The position numbers and the translations under genes were made by a program. DNA of 5,195 nucleotides. Source: Desulfobacterales bacterium. GTDB lineage: Bacteria; Desulfobacterota; Desulfobacteria; Desulfobacterales; JAFDCJ01. The notes under the pieces are model-generated. The model ran no database searches. It saw only the letters and a list, made by a program, of their open reading frames with translations, and was not told the DNA's origin. Numbering within the stretch: position 1 is the first letter of the stretch; every line of letters begins with the position of its first letter. The stretch covers positions 1,581,314 to 1,586,508 of the forward strand of contig CP070771.1 in the NCBI GenBank assembly GCA_020345785.1, in the 5' to 3' direction. Positions 1 to 4,790 of the stretch are shown piece after piece.

Positions 1-708
1 TCCACCTCCGAAGTCATCATGTCCACCAACAACAAGGCCAAACCCTTCGACAACAAGCTGGTGCGCCAGGCCATGGCCTACGCCATCGATCGGCAGACCG
101 TCATCGACCTGGTCATGGCCGGTTATGGCTCTGTCATTGGGTCTCACTGGCCGCCCGTCACCCCGTACTACAAGGATATGACCGGCCTGTTCCCCTATGA
201 CCCGGAAAAAGCCAAAAAACTGTTGGCCGAGGCCGGCTACCCGAATGGTTTCGAAGCAACCATCCAGCTGCCGGCTATTTACCCCTATTCCCAGCGCGCC
301 GGCGAGGTCATCGCCGACATGCTGGGACAGATCGGCATCAAGCTCAAGATCGAGATCGTGGAATGGGGCTTCTGGCTGGACCGCATTTTTAAGCAGAAGC
401 AATTCGAGCTGACCATGATCGGCCATGCCGAAGCCTGGGACATCGGCATCTACGCCAACCCGAACTACTACTTCCAGTACGACTCCCAGGAATTCCGGGA
501 TGCCTACGCCAAAGCGCTGAAAGCCCCCAACGAGGCGGAAAAAACCAAGTGGTTCGGCCGCTGCCAGGAGATCGTGGCTGAAGACGCCGTCAACGGGTTT
601 CTGTTCCTGTCGCCTGCGCTTTCGGCCATGAAGGTAGAATTGATGGACTGGTGGGAGAATTACCCCACCATCGCCCTTGATTGCACGCAAGTATGGTGGC
701 AGAAGTAA
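1..708 (+). CDS. ABC transporter substrate-binding protein, SBP_bac_5 (peptide/nickel) family, C-terminal part
   Basis: The frame is open from base 1, so the 5' end, with the signal peptide and N-terminal lobe, lies outside the window. The visible 235 residues end at TAA 706-708. The ATG at base 19 is almost certainly an internal Met: the six residues before it (STSEVI) continue the same domain. The family hallmark PFDNKLVRQAMAYAIDR lies at visible residues 15-31. It is followed by YDPEKAKKLLAEAGYPNGF (66-84), the conserved segment of cluster-5 binding proteins, and by a lobe with the GQIGIKLKIEIVEW strand (109-122). The C-terminus is Trp-rich and ends VWWQK. Proteins of this family are exported and deliver peptides, nickel chelates or related solutes to the membrane permeases encoded next. 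No frameshift is visible. Family assignment is firm; the ligand cannot be read from this half. Confidence 0.95.
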   Translation, partial: STSEVIMSTNNKAKPFDNKLVRQAMAYAIDRQTVIDLVMAGYGSVIGSHWPPVTPYYKDMTGLFPYDPEKAKKLLAEAGYPNGFEATIQLPAIYPYSQRAGEVIADMLGQIGIKLKIEIVEWGFWLDRIFKQKQFELTMIGHAEAWDIGIYANPNYYFQYDSQEFRDAYAKALKAPNEAEKTKWFGRCQEIVAEDAVNGFLFLSPALSAMKVELMDWWENYPTIALDCTQVWWQK

Positions 709-761
709 GGAATCCTGGACAGAAGGCCAGAATTTGATTTCATAGTTAGAATAAATATGAA

Positions 762-791
762 CGGGCAGCCTGTTCCAAGCCGGGCTGCCCG
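762..791 (+). terminator. Intercistronic hairpin, weak terminator or attenuator, after the binding-protein gene
   Basis: CGGGCAGCC (762-770) is perfectly complementary to GGCTGCCCG (783-791). A G-U and a G-C pair can extend the stem to 11 bp around an 8-nt loop (773-780). It is followed by CTTTATCTGT, only a poor U-tract, so full termination is doubtful. It lies 53 nt after the binding-protein stop and 11 nt before the first permease start. In binding-protein transporters such hairpins often protect or partly terminate the upstream message, giving more binding protein than permease. That role is inferred here. The stem is perfect in the sequence. Confidence 0.7.
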
Positions 792-802
792 CTTTATCTG
801 TC

Positions 803-1747
803 ATGCTGCGTTACTATACAAAAAAGCTGATCACCCTGGTCCTGCTGCTTTTCCTGGTCTCGATCACGGTGTTCTCGGTTCTCTTCGTCCTGCCCGGCGA
901 TCCGGCCCAGATCATACTCGGGATCAACGCCACGCCCGAGGCGTTGGCCAATCTGCGCGCCGAGCTCGGCCTGGACAAGTCTTTCATGGGGCAATATACG
1001 GACTGGATCGTCAATCTCCTGCAAGGGCGGAGTCATCAGTCCATCCATTACAAGATGCCGGTGTATGAGTTGATTCTTGACAGCCTGGCAGTGACCGGCC
1101 CAATGGCCCTGCTGGCCATGCTGTTCGCCCTGGCGATTTCGCTGCCCTTTGGTATCTACGCCGCCCGGCATCAGAACCAAACCGGCGACGTGACGGTCAT
1201 GTTCTGCACCCAGCTGGGGCTGGCCACACCGGAATTCTGGTTCGGGATCCTGTTGACCCTTCTATTTTCGGTCCAATTGGGCTGGTTTTCGGCCGGCGGC
1301 TTCCCGGGCTGGAGCAAAGATTTCTGGGGATCACTCAAGGCGCTGCTGCTGCCGGCCTTCGCCCTGGGCGTCATTCGGGCCTCCATTCTGACCCGCCTCA
1401 CCCGCTCCTCTATGCTCGAAGTACTGCGCGAGGATTACGTCCGAACGGCGCGGGCCAAGGGCCTCAGGGAACGGACGGTGGTTTACGTGCATGCCCTGCG
1501 CAACGCACTGGTTCCGGTTCTGACCATTATGGGGCTCCAGCTCGGGCAGCTTTTGGCCGGCGCCATCATCATCGAAAACGTCTATTTTCTGCCTGGACTG
1601 GGCAGACTGGTTTTCAACGCCATCGGCCAGCGCGACCTGCCGGTCGTCAGGGATATCGTGCTGTTTATGGCCGCCGCTGTCGTGTTGGTGAATTTTATAG
1701 TAGATATGGCTTACGCCTGGTTGGATCCCAGAATCCGTTTAGAGTAA
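803..1747 (+). CDS. dppB: ABC transporter permease, DppB/OppB type
   Basis: This 314-residue inner-membrane permease has the usual family length. The N-terminus is typical: a short basic stretch (MLRYYTKK), a first membrane helix at about 9-30, then PGDP (31-34). An extracytoplasmic segment with predicted helix 44-57 and GRSHQSI (75-81) follows. Further hydrophobic helices lie at about 98-120, 133-157, 178-198, 238-258 and 284-306. The cytoplasmic EAA loop that docks on the ATPase is clear: EDYVRTARAKG (210-220) followed by HALRNALVPVLT (230-241). The C-terminus AYAWLDPRIRLE is canonical. The ATG at 803 gives the expected N-terminus, but no Shine-Dalgarno is visible; the 11 nt before it follow a strong hairpin. 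It should pair with the second permease downstream. The Dpp/Opp permease type is certain, but the symbol does not imply that the substrate is a dipeptide. Confidence 0.95.
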   Translation: MLRYYTKKLITLVLLLFLVSITVFSVLFVLPGDPAQIILGINATPEALANLRAELGLDKSFMGQYTDWIVNLLQGRSHQSIHYKMPVYELILDSLAVTGPMALLAMLFALAISLPFGIYAARHQNQTGDVTVMFCTQLGLATPEFWFGILLTLLFSVQLGWFSAGGFPGWSKDFWGSLKALLLPAFALGVIRASILTRLTRSSMLEVLREDYVRTARAKGLRERTVVYVHALRNALVPVLTIMGLQLGQLLAGAIIIENVYFLPGLGRLVFNAIGQRDLPVVRDIVLFMAAAVVLVNFIVDMAYAWLDPRIRLE

Positions 1748-1760
1748 TTGAAAAATGCGG

Positions 1761-1777
1761 ATTGAATATTGAATATT
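1761..1777 (+). repeat. Two-unit ATTGAAT heptamer repeat in the dppB-dppC spacer
   Basis: ATTGAAT occurs twice head to tail (1761-1774), followed by ATT, starting 14 bases after the dppB stop. The 13-bp core AATATTGAATATT (1765-1777) recurs as its exact reverse complement at 2956-2968, on the other side of dppC. With only two units it could be chance, but it matches the 7-bp period of the other spacers. Confidence 0.6.
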
Positions 1778-1892
1778 TGAGGGTCGCCGGCAGCGGATCG
1801 ATTTTAACATAATTGCAGTTGAAAGCCGTGTCTATAGGAGCGGGACAAAGGTTCCGGAGTGCGTGCGACCGGTTGTCATGTTTAAAATTTGG

Positions 1893-1922
1893 ATCTGTGC
1901 CCATCCGTGTTTATCCGTGTCC
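1893..1922 (+). repeat. Three-unit decamer array ATCYGTGYYY upstream of dppC
   Basis: Three consecutive 10-bp units fit ATCYGTGYYY, starting at 1893, 1903 and 1913. All keep ATC and GTG and vary at the fourth base and last three bases. The array ends 12 bases before the dppC start codon. It is the only 10-bp array seen. I recall similar 'ATCTGTG/ATCCGTG' strings in spacers of other environmental bacteria, which would need a search to confirm. It occupies the position where an RBS would be expected; no function is evident. Confidence 0.75.
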
Positions 1923-1934
1923 TATTAGATTAAA

Positions 1935-2759
1935 ATGAAGCGATTTTTTAACAATAAAAATTTTACTGTCGGATTTGTCCTGTCGGCGATGGTGGTCGTC
2001 GCGGCCCTGATCAGTCTGCTCTGGACGCCCTATGACGCCAACAAGATGAATGCCAAACTACGACTGCAGGGGCCGTCCTGGCACCATCCGCTGGGCACGG
2101 ATCAATACGGCCGCGACACGCTCTCACGGGTGATGGTGGGGGCAGGCAATTCGATCATTGTCGGACTGGTGACCGTAACCATCGGACTGAGCGCCGGGGT
2201 TCTAATGGGATTAGCGGCCGCCTATTACGGTAAGCTGGTGGACGAATCCATTATGCGGCTTTCGGACCTATTGTTCGGTTTCCCGGCGGTGCTGACGGCA
2301 ATTCTGATCACCTCCATTTTGGGACCTTCGATGATCAATGCCATGCTGGCAATCGGCATTTTCTACATCCCGGTGTTTGCCCGTCTGACCCGGGCCGTAT
2401 CGCTGACCATCTGGGAGCAGGAGTATATCGCCGCCGCCCGCGCCAGCGGCATCAGCGAGTGGGCCGTCACCTGGCGCCATGTGCTGCCAAACATTTTATC
2501 GCCCCTGCTGATCCAGGGAACCATTCAGTTTGCCGTGGCGATTCTGGCCGAAGCCGGCCTCAGTTACCTGGGCCTTGGCACTCAGCCGCCGCACGCCTCC
2601 TGGGGCCGCATGCTCAACGAAGCCCAGACCTATATGTCCCCGGCGCCCTGGATGGCGATTTTTCCGGGCCTGGCCATCGCCTGGGCGGTGCTGGGTTTTA
2701 ATTTGCTGGGAGATGGATTAAGAGATACATTGGATCCGAAGATGGTGAGGGTGAGGTAG
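1935..2759 (+). CDS. dppC: ABC transporter permease, DppC/OppC type
   Basis: This 274-residue inner-membrane permease is the partner of the DppB-type protein upstream. The first helix is at about 11-31. The hallmark of this subfamily, HPLGTDQYGRDTLSRV, lies at 51-66. Helices follow at about 73-95, 112-130, 133-150, 195-215 and 240-260. The EAA coupling loop is EQEYIAAARASGISE (161-175), then RHVLPNILSPLLIQ (181-194). The C-terminal block AGLSYLGLGTQPPHASWG (207-224) and LLGDGLRDTLDPK (257-269) is canonical. Length is slightly short because the N-terminal tail is only about 10 residues. No Shine-Dalgarno precedes the ATG, and the first 45 bases are very AT-rich compared with the GC-rich body. 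It follows dppB after 187 bp, unusually far for partner permeases, though no terminator separates them. Confidence 0.95.
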   Translation: MKRFFNNKNFTVGFVLSAMVVVAALISLLWTPYDANKMNAKLRLQGPSWHHPLGTDQYGRDTLSRVMVGAGNSIIVGLVTVTIGLSAGVLMGLAAAYYGKLVDESIMRLSDLLFGFPAVLTAILITSILGPSMINAMLAIGIFYIPVFARLTRAVSLTIWEQEYIAAARASGISEWAVTWRHVLPNILSPLLIQGTIQFAVAILAEAGLSYLGLGTQPPHASWGRMLNEAQTYMSPAPWMAIFPGLAIAWAVLGFNLLGDGLRDTLDPKMVRVR

Positions 2760-2766
2760 GAAGTTG

Positions 2767-2865
2767 TTCGTTATTTGTTATTCGTTATTAGAAGCCGTTG
2801 TTGGTTGTGCGATGCGCGGAGCGGGGCTAAGGGATTGACGAATTACGAATGACTAATGACGAATG
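2767..2865. repeat. Inverted pair of TTCGNNN heptamer blocks
   Basis: The left block (2767-2790) has three units (TTCGTTA, TTTGTTA, TTCGTTA) plus TTA. The right block (2838-2865) has four units (ACGAATT, ACGAATG, ACTAATG, ACGAATG), which on the opposite strand read as the same TTCGNNN family. The 47-bp middle (2791-2837) is unrelated and GC-rich. With G-U pairs the arms could form an imperfect stem of about 24 bp in RNA. It begins eight bases after the dppC stop, so it could act as a 3' end structure, although it has no U-tract. Confidence 0.75.
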
Positions 2866-2953
2866 AAGGAATTCTGTCGGTTTTAGAATGTTATCAAGAC
2901 GGAACGACACGCGGCGCAAGCGCCTGGGCTGTGCGAGCGACTTCCACAATTCG

Positions 2954-2967
2954 TCAATATTCAATAT
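2954..2967 (+). repeat. Two-unit TCAATAT heptamer
   Basis: TCAATAT occurs twice head to tail. The overlapping core AATATTCAATATT (2956-2968) is the exact reverse complement of 1765-1777, so dppC lies between inverted copies about 1.2 kb apart. Both cores are AT-only apart from one base, which limits the weight of the match. Confidence 0.55.
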
Positions 2968-2993
2968 TTAATTGTCATTTATTTGGGTTACGA

Positions 2994-3045
2994 GCGATGG
3001 GCATAGCGCAAAGAGCATAGCGTGAAAAGCAAGTGCGGAGTGCGG
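2994..3045 (+). repeat. Degenerate heptamer stretch, GCATAGC and AGTGCGG units
   Basis: GCATAGC at 3001-3007 recurs at 3015-3021, separated by GCAAAGA and preceded by GCGATGG, so the 14-bp spacing is two 7-bp units. AGTGCGG is then repeated exactly at 3032-3038 and 3039-3045. Units are more diverged than in other arrays, but the 7-bp phase is kept within each pair. Confidence 0.6.
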
Positions 3046-3050
3046 GTTAA

Positions 3051-3065
3051 GGCACTTTCAGTGCC
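3051..3065 (+). other. Perfect short hairpin in spacer
   Basis: GGCACT (3051-3056) and AGTGCC (3060-3065) form a perfect 6-bp stem with loop TTC. No U-tract follows; an AGCTGAT array starts at the next base. It could be a minor RNA structure or part of the repeat element. It is not a terminator by the usual criteria. Confidence 0.5.
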
Positions 3066-3093
3066 AGCTGATAGCTCATAGTTGATAGCTGAT
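3066..3093 (+). repeat. Four-unit AGCTGAT heptamer array
   Basis: Four contiguous units read AGCTGAT, AGCTCAT, AGTTGAT and AGCTGAT. Each inner unit differs from the consensus by one base. The array directly abuts the 3051-3065 hairpin and is followed by an A-rich stretch. Confidence 0.85.
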
Positions 3094-3126
3094 AATAAAA
3101 AGGAAAAGATCTTTATTTTTTTTGTT

Positions 3127-3142
3127 TTGAGCATTTGAGCAT
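3127..3142 (+). repeat. Two-unit TTGAGCAT octamer
   Basis: TTGAGCAT is repeated exactly at 3127-3134 and 3135-3142, right after a T-rich tract containing T8. This is the one array in the spacer with an 8-bp period. The surrounding 3095-3165 is very AT-rich. Confidence 0.6.
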
Positions 3143-3159
3143 TGTAATTTTGTATTTGT

Positions 3160-3187
3160 TTCGAATTTCGTGCTTCGAATTTCGAAT
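3160..3187 (+). repeat. Four-unit TTCGNNN heptamer array before the M20 start
   Basis: The units read TTCGAAT, TTCGTGC, TTCGAAT and TTCGAAT. TTCG is invariant and only the last three bases vary. The array ends 15 bases before the ATG at 3203. A GTG inside it (3170) is in frame with the M20 gene but is better explained as repeat sequence than as a start codon. Confidence 0.85.
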
Positions 3188-3189
3188 TT

Positions 3190-3193
3190 GGGG
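3190..3193 (+). promoter_or_regulatory. Weak Shine-Dalgarno candidate for the M20 gene
   Basis: GGGG sits nine bases before the ATG at 3203 and is the only purine-rich patch near that start. It immediately follows the TTCGNNN array. It supports the ATG at 3203 over the in-frame GTG at 3170, which lies inside the repeats with no RBS. The match to GGAGG is only partial. Confidence 0.4.
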
Positions 3194-3202
3194 ATAAAAT
3201 GC

Positions 3203-4486
3203 ATGGCACCCACTAGAGACGTTATCAATAAAGTATTAGGTTTTATTAAATCGGATGAATTGATTAACCTCACTTCTGATCTTGTTAAGATCAACTCAGT
3301 TTGGGACCCCGCAGCCGGGACCAGTGAGCAGCCGGCGGCCGAGTATGTTTTCAACTGGGCCCGGGAGCAGGGATTTGAGGCGCAGCTGGAGGAGGTTGCG
3401 CCCGGTCGACCGAACGTGATCGTCACTTGGCCGGCCGGTTCCGGCAACCGCCGGCTGATGTTTGAAGGCCACACCGATGTGGTGACCCCGGGGGATATCT
3501 CAGCCTGGAAATACGACCCCTTCGGTGCTGAGATTGTGGGTCGTAAAATGTATGGTCGCGGCACCAACGACACCAAGGGCAACCTGGCGGCCATGCTGAT
3601 TGCCATGGCAACTTTGCAACGATCCGGCGTTAAGCTGGCCGGAACCATTGTCGGCGGTGTGCTGTGCGATGAAGAAGATCAAATGCTGGGGGTTAGGAAT
3701 TTTATCGAAAGGGGCCATGCCGATGCGGTTACCGGCGCCGTTATCTGTGAGCCCCAGGATGGTTTGATCTGCACCACCCAAAAAGGCGCGCTTCGCGCTC
3801 AATTTACCATCACGGGACGCATGAGCCACGGCGCCATGCCCCTTGCCGGTCTGAACACCGCCCCAGCGGTGGCAGAATTGATCAAGGCCCTGCATGACTT
3901 GGAGCTTGAAGCCGTCAGACATCCGGGCCGGGACGACCTCCTGGGCTGGCCCAGCTTCACACCCACGGTCATCCAGGCACCGGCTACCGGCGCCCCCCAG
4001 CTAAATGTCGTGCCCGGCCAGGCACGCGTTCTGGTGGATATCAGGACCATTCCCGGCCAATCCCATCCGAATATCATCAATGACCTGGAACGCACGACTT
4101 CCGAAATCGAACAACGGATCCGCGACCTTTACCGGGAATATGACGAAATACTCGGATTGCAGCGCACACCTGATCTTAAGATCGCAGTTGAAATTTTAAC
4201 CGATCGGCCTTGCACATTGACGGATCGAAACGATCCGGTAGTTCTGGCGGCCGACTGGGCCACCCGGCAGGTGAGTGAAAAAGCGCCCGTCTACGCCGGC
4301 GTTCCCGGTGCCACGGACGGGACCTTTCTGTGGGCATTAAAAAATATTCCCATCGTCACCATGGGCGCCGGCGACCGCCAGGTACCGCACCAGGTGGACG
4401 AATGGGTGGATCTGGATCAACTCGTCGAGACCGCTAAGATATATGCACTGACGGCGCTGAAATACCTGTGGAAAAACGTTGATTAG
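3203..4486 (+). CDS. M20 family metallopeptidase / amidohydrolase (ArgE/DapE/carboxypeptidase G2-like)
   Basis: This 427-residue enzyme is predicted to be cytoplasmic (no signal peptide) and to hydrolyse an amide or peptide bond with a two-zinc centre. All family positions are present: GHTDVV with metal ligand H90 and D92; GRGTNDTKG with bridging D123; CDEED with catalytic E157 and ligand E158; ICEPQDG with ligand E183; and PHQVDEW with ligand H396. E183 rather than Asp resembles DapE more than carboxypeptidase G2. RMSHGAMP (206-213) starts the dimerisation lid, about 190-305; H209 may reach the partner active site, as known for relatives. R281 in DIRTIPGQSH and GATDGTFLW (369-377) are also typical. 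The chosen ATG gives a normal start; the first 90 bases are AT-rich, the rest GC-rich. Its position between permease and ATPase genes suggests it processes imported peptides or N-acyl amino acids. Family motifs do not separate ArgE, DapE and peptidase activities. Confidence 0.93.
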   Translation: MAPTRDVINKVLGFIKSDELINLTSDLVKINSVWDPAAGTSEQPAAEYVFNWAREQGFEAQLEEVAPGRPNVIVTWPAGSGNRRLMFEGHTDVVTPGDISAWKYDPFGAEIVGRKMYGRGTNDTKGNLAAMLIAMATLQRSGVKLAGTIVGGVLCDEEDQMLGVRNFIERGHADAVTGAVICEPQDGLICTTQKGALRAQFTITGRMSHGAMPLAGLNTAPAVAELIKALHDLELEAVRHPGRDDLLGWPSFTPTVIQAPATGAPQLNVVPGQARVLVDIRTIPGQSHPNIINDLERTTSEIEQRIRDLYREYDEILGLQRTPDLKIAVEILTDRPCTLTDRNDPVVLAADWATRQVSEKAPVYAGVPGATDGTFLWALKNIPIVTMGAGDRQVPHQVDEWVDLDQLVETAKIYALTALKYLWKNVD

Positions 4487-4570
4487 TTGATTGAGTTGGA
4501 AAAGATAGAGGCTGGAGGAAAGATCACAACAAGTTTATATCTCATATGAAACTTCACATTGCTGAAACAG

Positions 4571-4611
4571 CGAACCGCAGAATTTCGAATATCGAACCGC
4601 AGAATTTCGAA
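4571..4611 (+). repeat. Two-copy 19-bp direct repeat with 22-bp period
   Basis: CGAACCGCAGAATTTCGAA occurs exactly at 4571-4589 and 4593-4611, separated by TAT. The period of 22 is not a multiple of 7, so this differs from the heptamer arrays, although the unit contains the TTCGAA core found in them. A 19-bp exact match so close is a real duplication. Two copies are too few and too close for a CRISPR array. Confidence 0.85.
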
Positions 4612-4664
4612 GGGTGGTTTCGCGTTGCTCAGTCTCTTTTTACAAAAAGGACAGAATACCTCCC

Positions 4665-4704
4665 TTCGACATTCGACATTCGTTATTCGTTATTCGATAT
4701 TCGC
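4665..4704 (+). repeat. Five-unit TTCGNNN heptamer array
   Basis: Two TTCGACA units are followed by two TTCGTTA units, one TTCGATA unit and a partial TTCGC. TTCG is invariant throughout; all change falls in the last three bases, and neighbouring units tend to be identical. The TTATTCGTTATT segment (4683-4694) also occurs at 2778-2789 in the spacer after dppC, linking the two arrays. Confidence 0.9.
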
Positions 4705-4761
4705 TTTTTAAAGTTTCTTTTTTAGATCAAACTGGCCGCCTTCGGCGACCGGCGACTTGGC

Positions 4762-4789
4762 TGACACCTGACACCCGAAACCTGAAACC
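4762..4789 (+). repeat. Four-unit TGAMACC heptamer array abutting the ATPase start codon
   Basis: The units are TGACACC twice, then CGAAACC and TGAAACC, followed by a single T and the ATG at 4791. The array therefore fills the whole region where a ribosome binding site should lie and contains no GGAGG-like sequence. It may be part of the 5' untranslated region or an insertion next to the gene; its role is unknown. Confidence 0.9.
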
Positions 4790-4790
4790 T

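Larger units (their letters stand above)
2760..3202. other. 443-bp repeat-filled spacer between dppC and the M20 gene
   Basis: I find no credible gene here. The spacer holds two inverted TTCGNNN blocks, a TCAATAT pair, a GCATAGC/AGTGCGG stretch, a perfect 6-bp hairpin, four AGCTGAT-type units, a T8 tract (3116-3123), two 8-bp TTGAGCAT units and four TTCGNNN units near the M20 start. The middle (about 2805-2830 and 2905-2940) is GC-rich; the last 120 bases are strongly AT-rich. Minus-strand open frames here translate the repeats into seven-residue periodic peptides and are judged spurious. No rho-independent terminator with a proper U-tract is seen after dppC, so read-through is possible. A separate promoter in the AT-rich end is also possible but not identifiable. 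Confidence 0.8.
4546..4725 (+). other. 59-codon open frame across the repeats, probably not a gene
   Basis: ATG at 4546 to TAG at 4723 encodes 59 residues, beginning MKLHIAETANRRISNIEPQN. The second half is periodic (TFDIRYS then LFDIRF) because heptamers read in triplets repeat every seven residues. The nearest purine-rich patch, GGAGGAAAG, is 23 bases upstream, too far for an RBS. I recall similar peptides annotated as short hypothetical proteins in spacers of environmental bacteria, which would suggest the whole stretch is a mobile or dispersed repeat and not a gene. That is memory, not a search result. A real small protein cannot be excluded. Confidence 0.3.
4487..4790. other. 304-bp repeat-filled spacer between the M20 gene and the ATPase gene
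   Basis: It contains a 19-bp direct repeat (period 22), a five-unit TTCGNNN array and a four-unit TGAMACC array that ends one base before the next ATG. CTTTTT (4636-4641) and AAAAAG (4644-4649) form a short inverted repeat, and TTTCTTTTTT lies at 4714-4723, but no GC-rich stem precedes either, so I see no terminator. A purine-rich patch GGAGGAAAG (4514-4522) resembles a Shine-Dalgarno but has no start codon at usable distance. A 59-codon open frame (4546-4725) is described separately. No other credible gene, RNA or promoter is seen. Confidence 0.75.

Noticed and set aside
19..708. A complete 229-residue protein starting at the ATG at 19
   Set aside because: The frame is open to base 1 and the Met falls within the conserved binding-protein domain, so it is an internal residue of a gene cut by the window edge.
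1748..1778. Promoter after dppB, TTGAAA (1748-1753) with a downstream AT-rich box
   Set aside because: The -35-like box is fair but the candidate -10 boxes at 17-19 bp match poorly and overlap the ATTGAAT repeat.
2913..2924. GGCG-CAAG-CGCC hairpin as terminator after dppC
   Set aside because: Four-bp stem without a U-tract; too weak to call.
3127..3156. Sigma-70 promoter, TTGAGC (3127-3132) and TGTATT (3151-3156), 18-bp spacing
   Set aside because: Only four of six matches in each box within AT-rich repeat sequence, so chance occurrence is likely.
3170..3202. GTG at 3170 as start of the M20 gene
   Set aside because: It lies inside the TTCGNNN array, has no RBS, and would add eleven repeat-derived residues; the ATG at 3203 has GGGG nearby and a normal N-terminus.
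2988..3648. Minus-strand open frames in the dppC-M20 spacer and M20 5' end
   Set aside because: They translate repeats into seven-residue periodic peptides or run antisense to the M20 gene, with no recognisable domain.
4571..4611. CRISPR array
   Set aside because: Only two 19-bp copies with a 3-bp gap; no spacer-sized intervals and no cas genes.
4734..4750. GC-rich hairpin near 4735-4747 as terminator before the ATPase gene
   Set aside because: The stem is only four base pairs and no U-tract follows.
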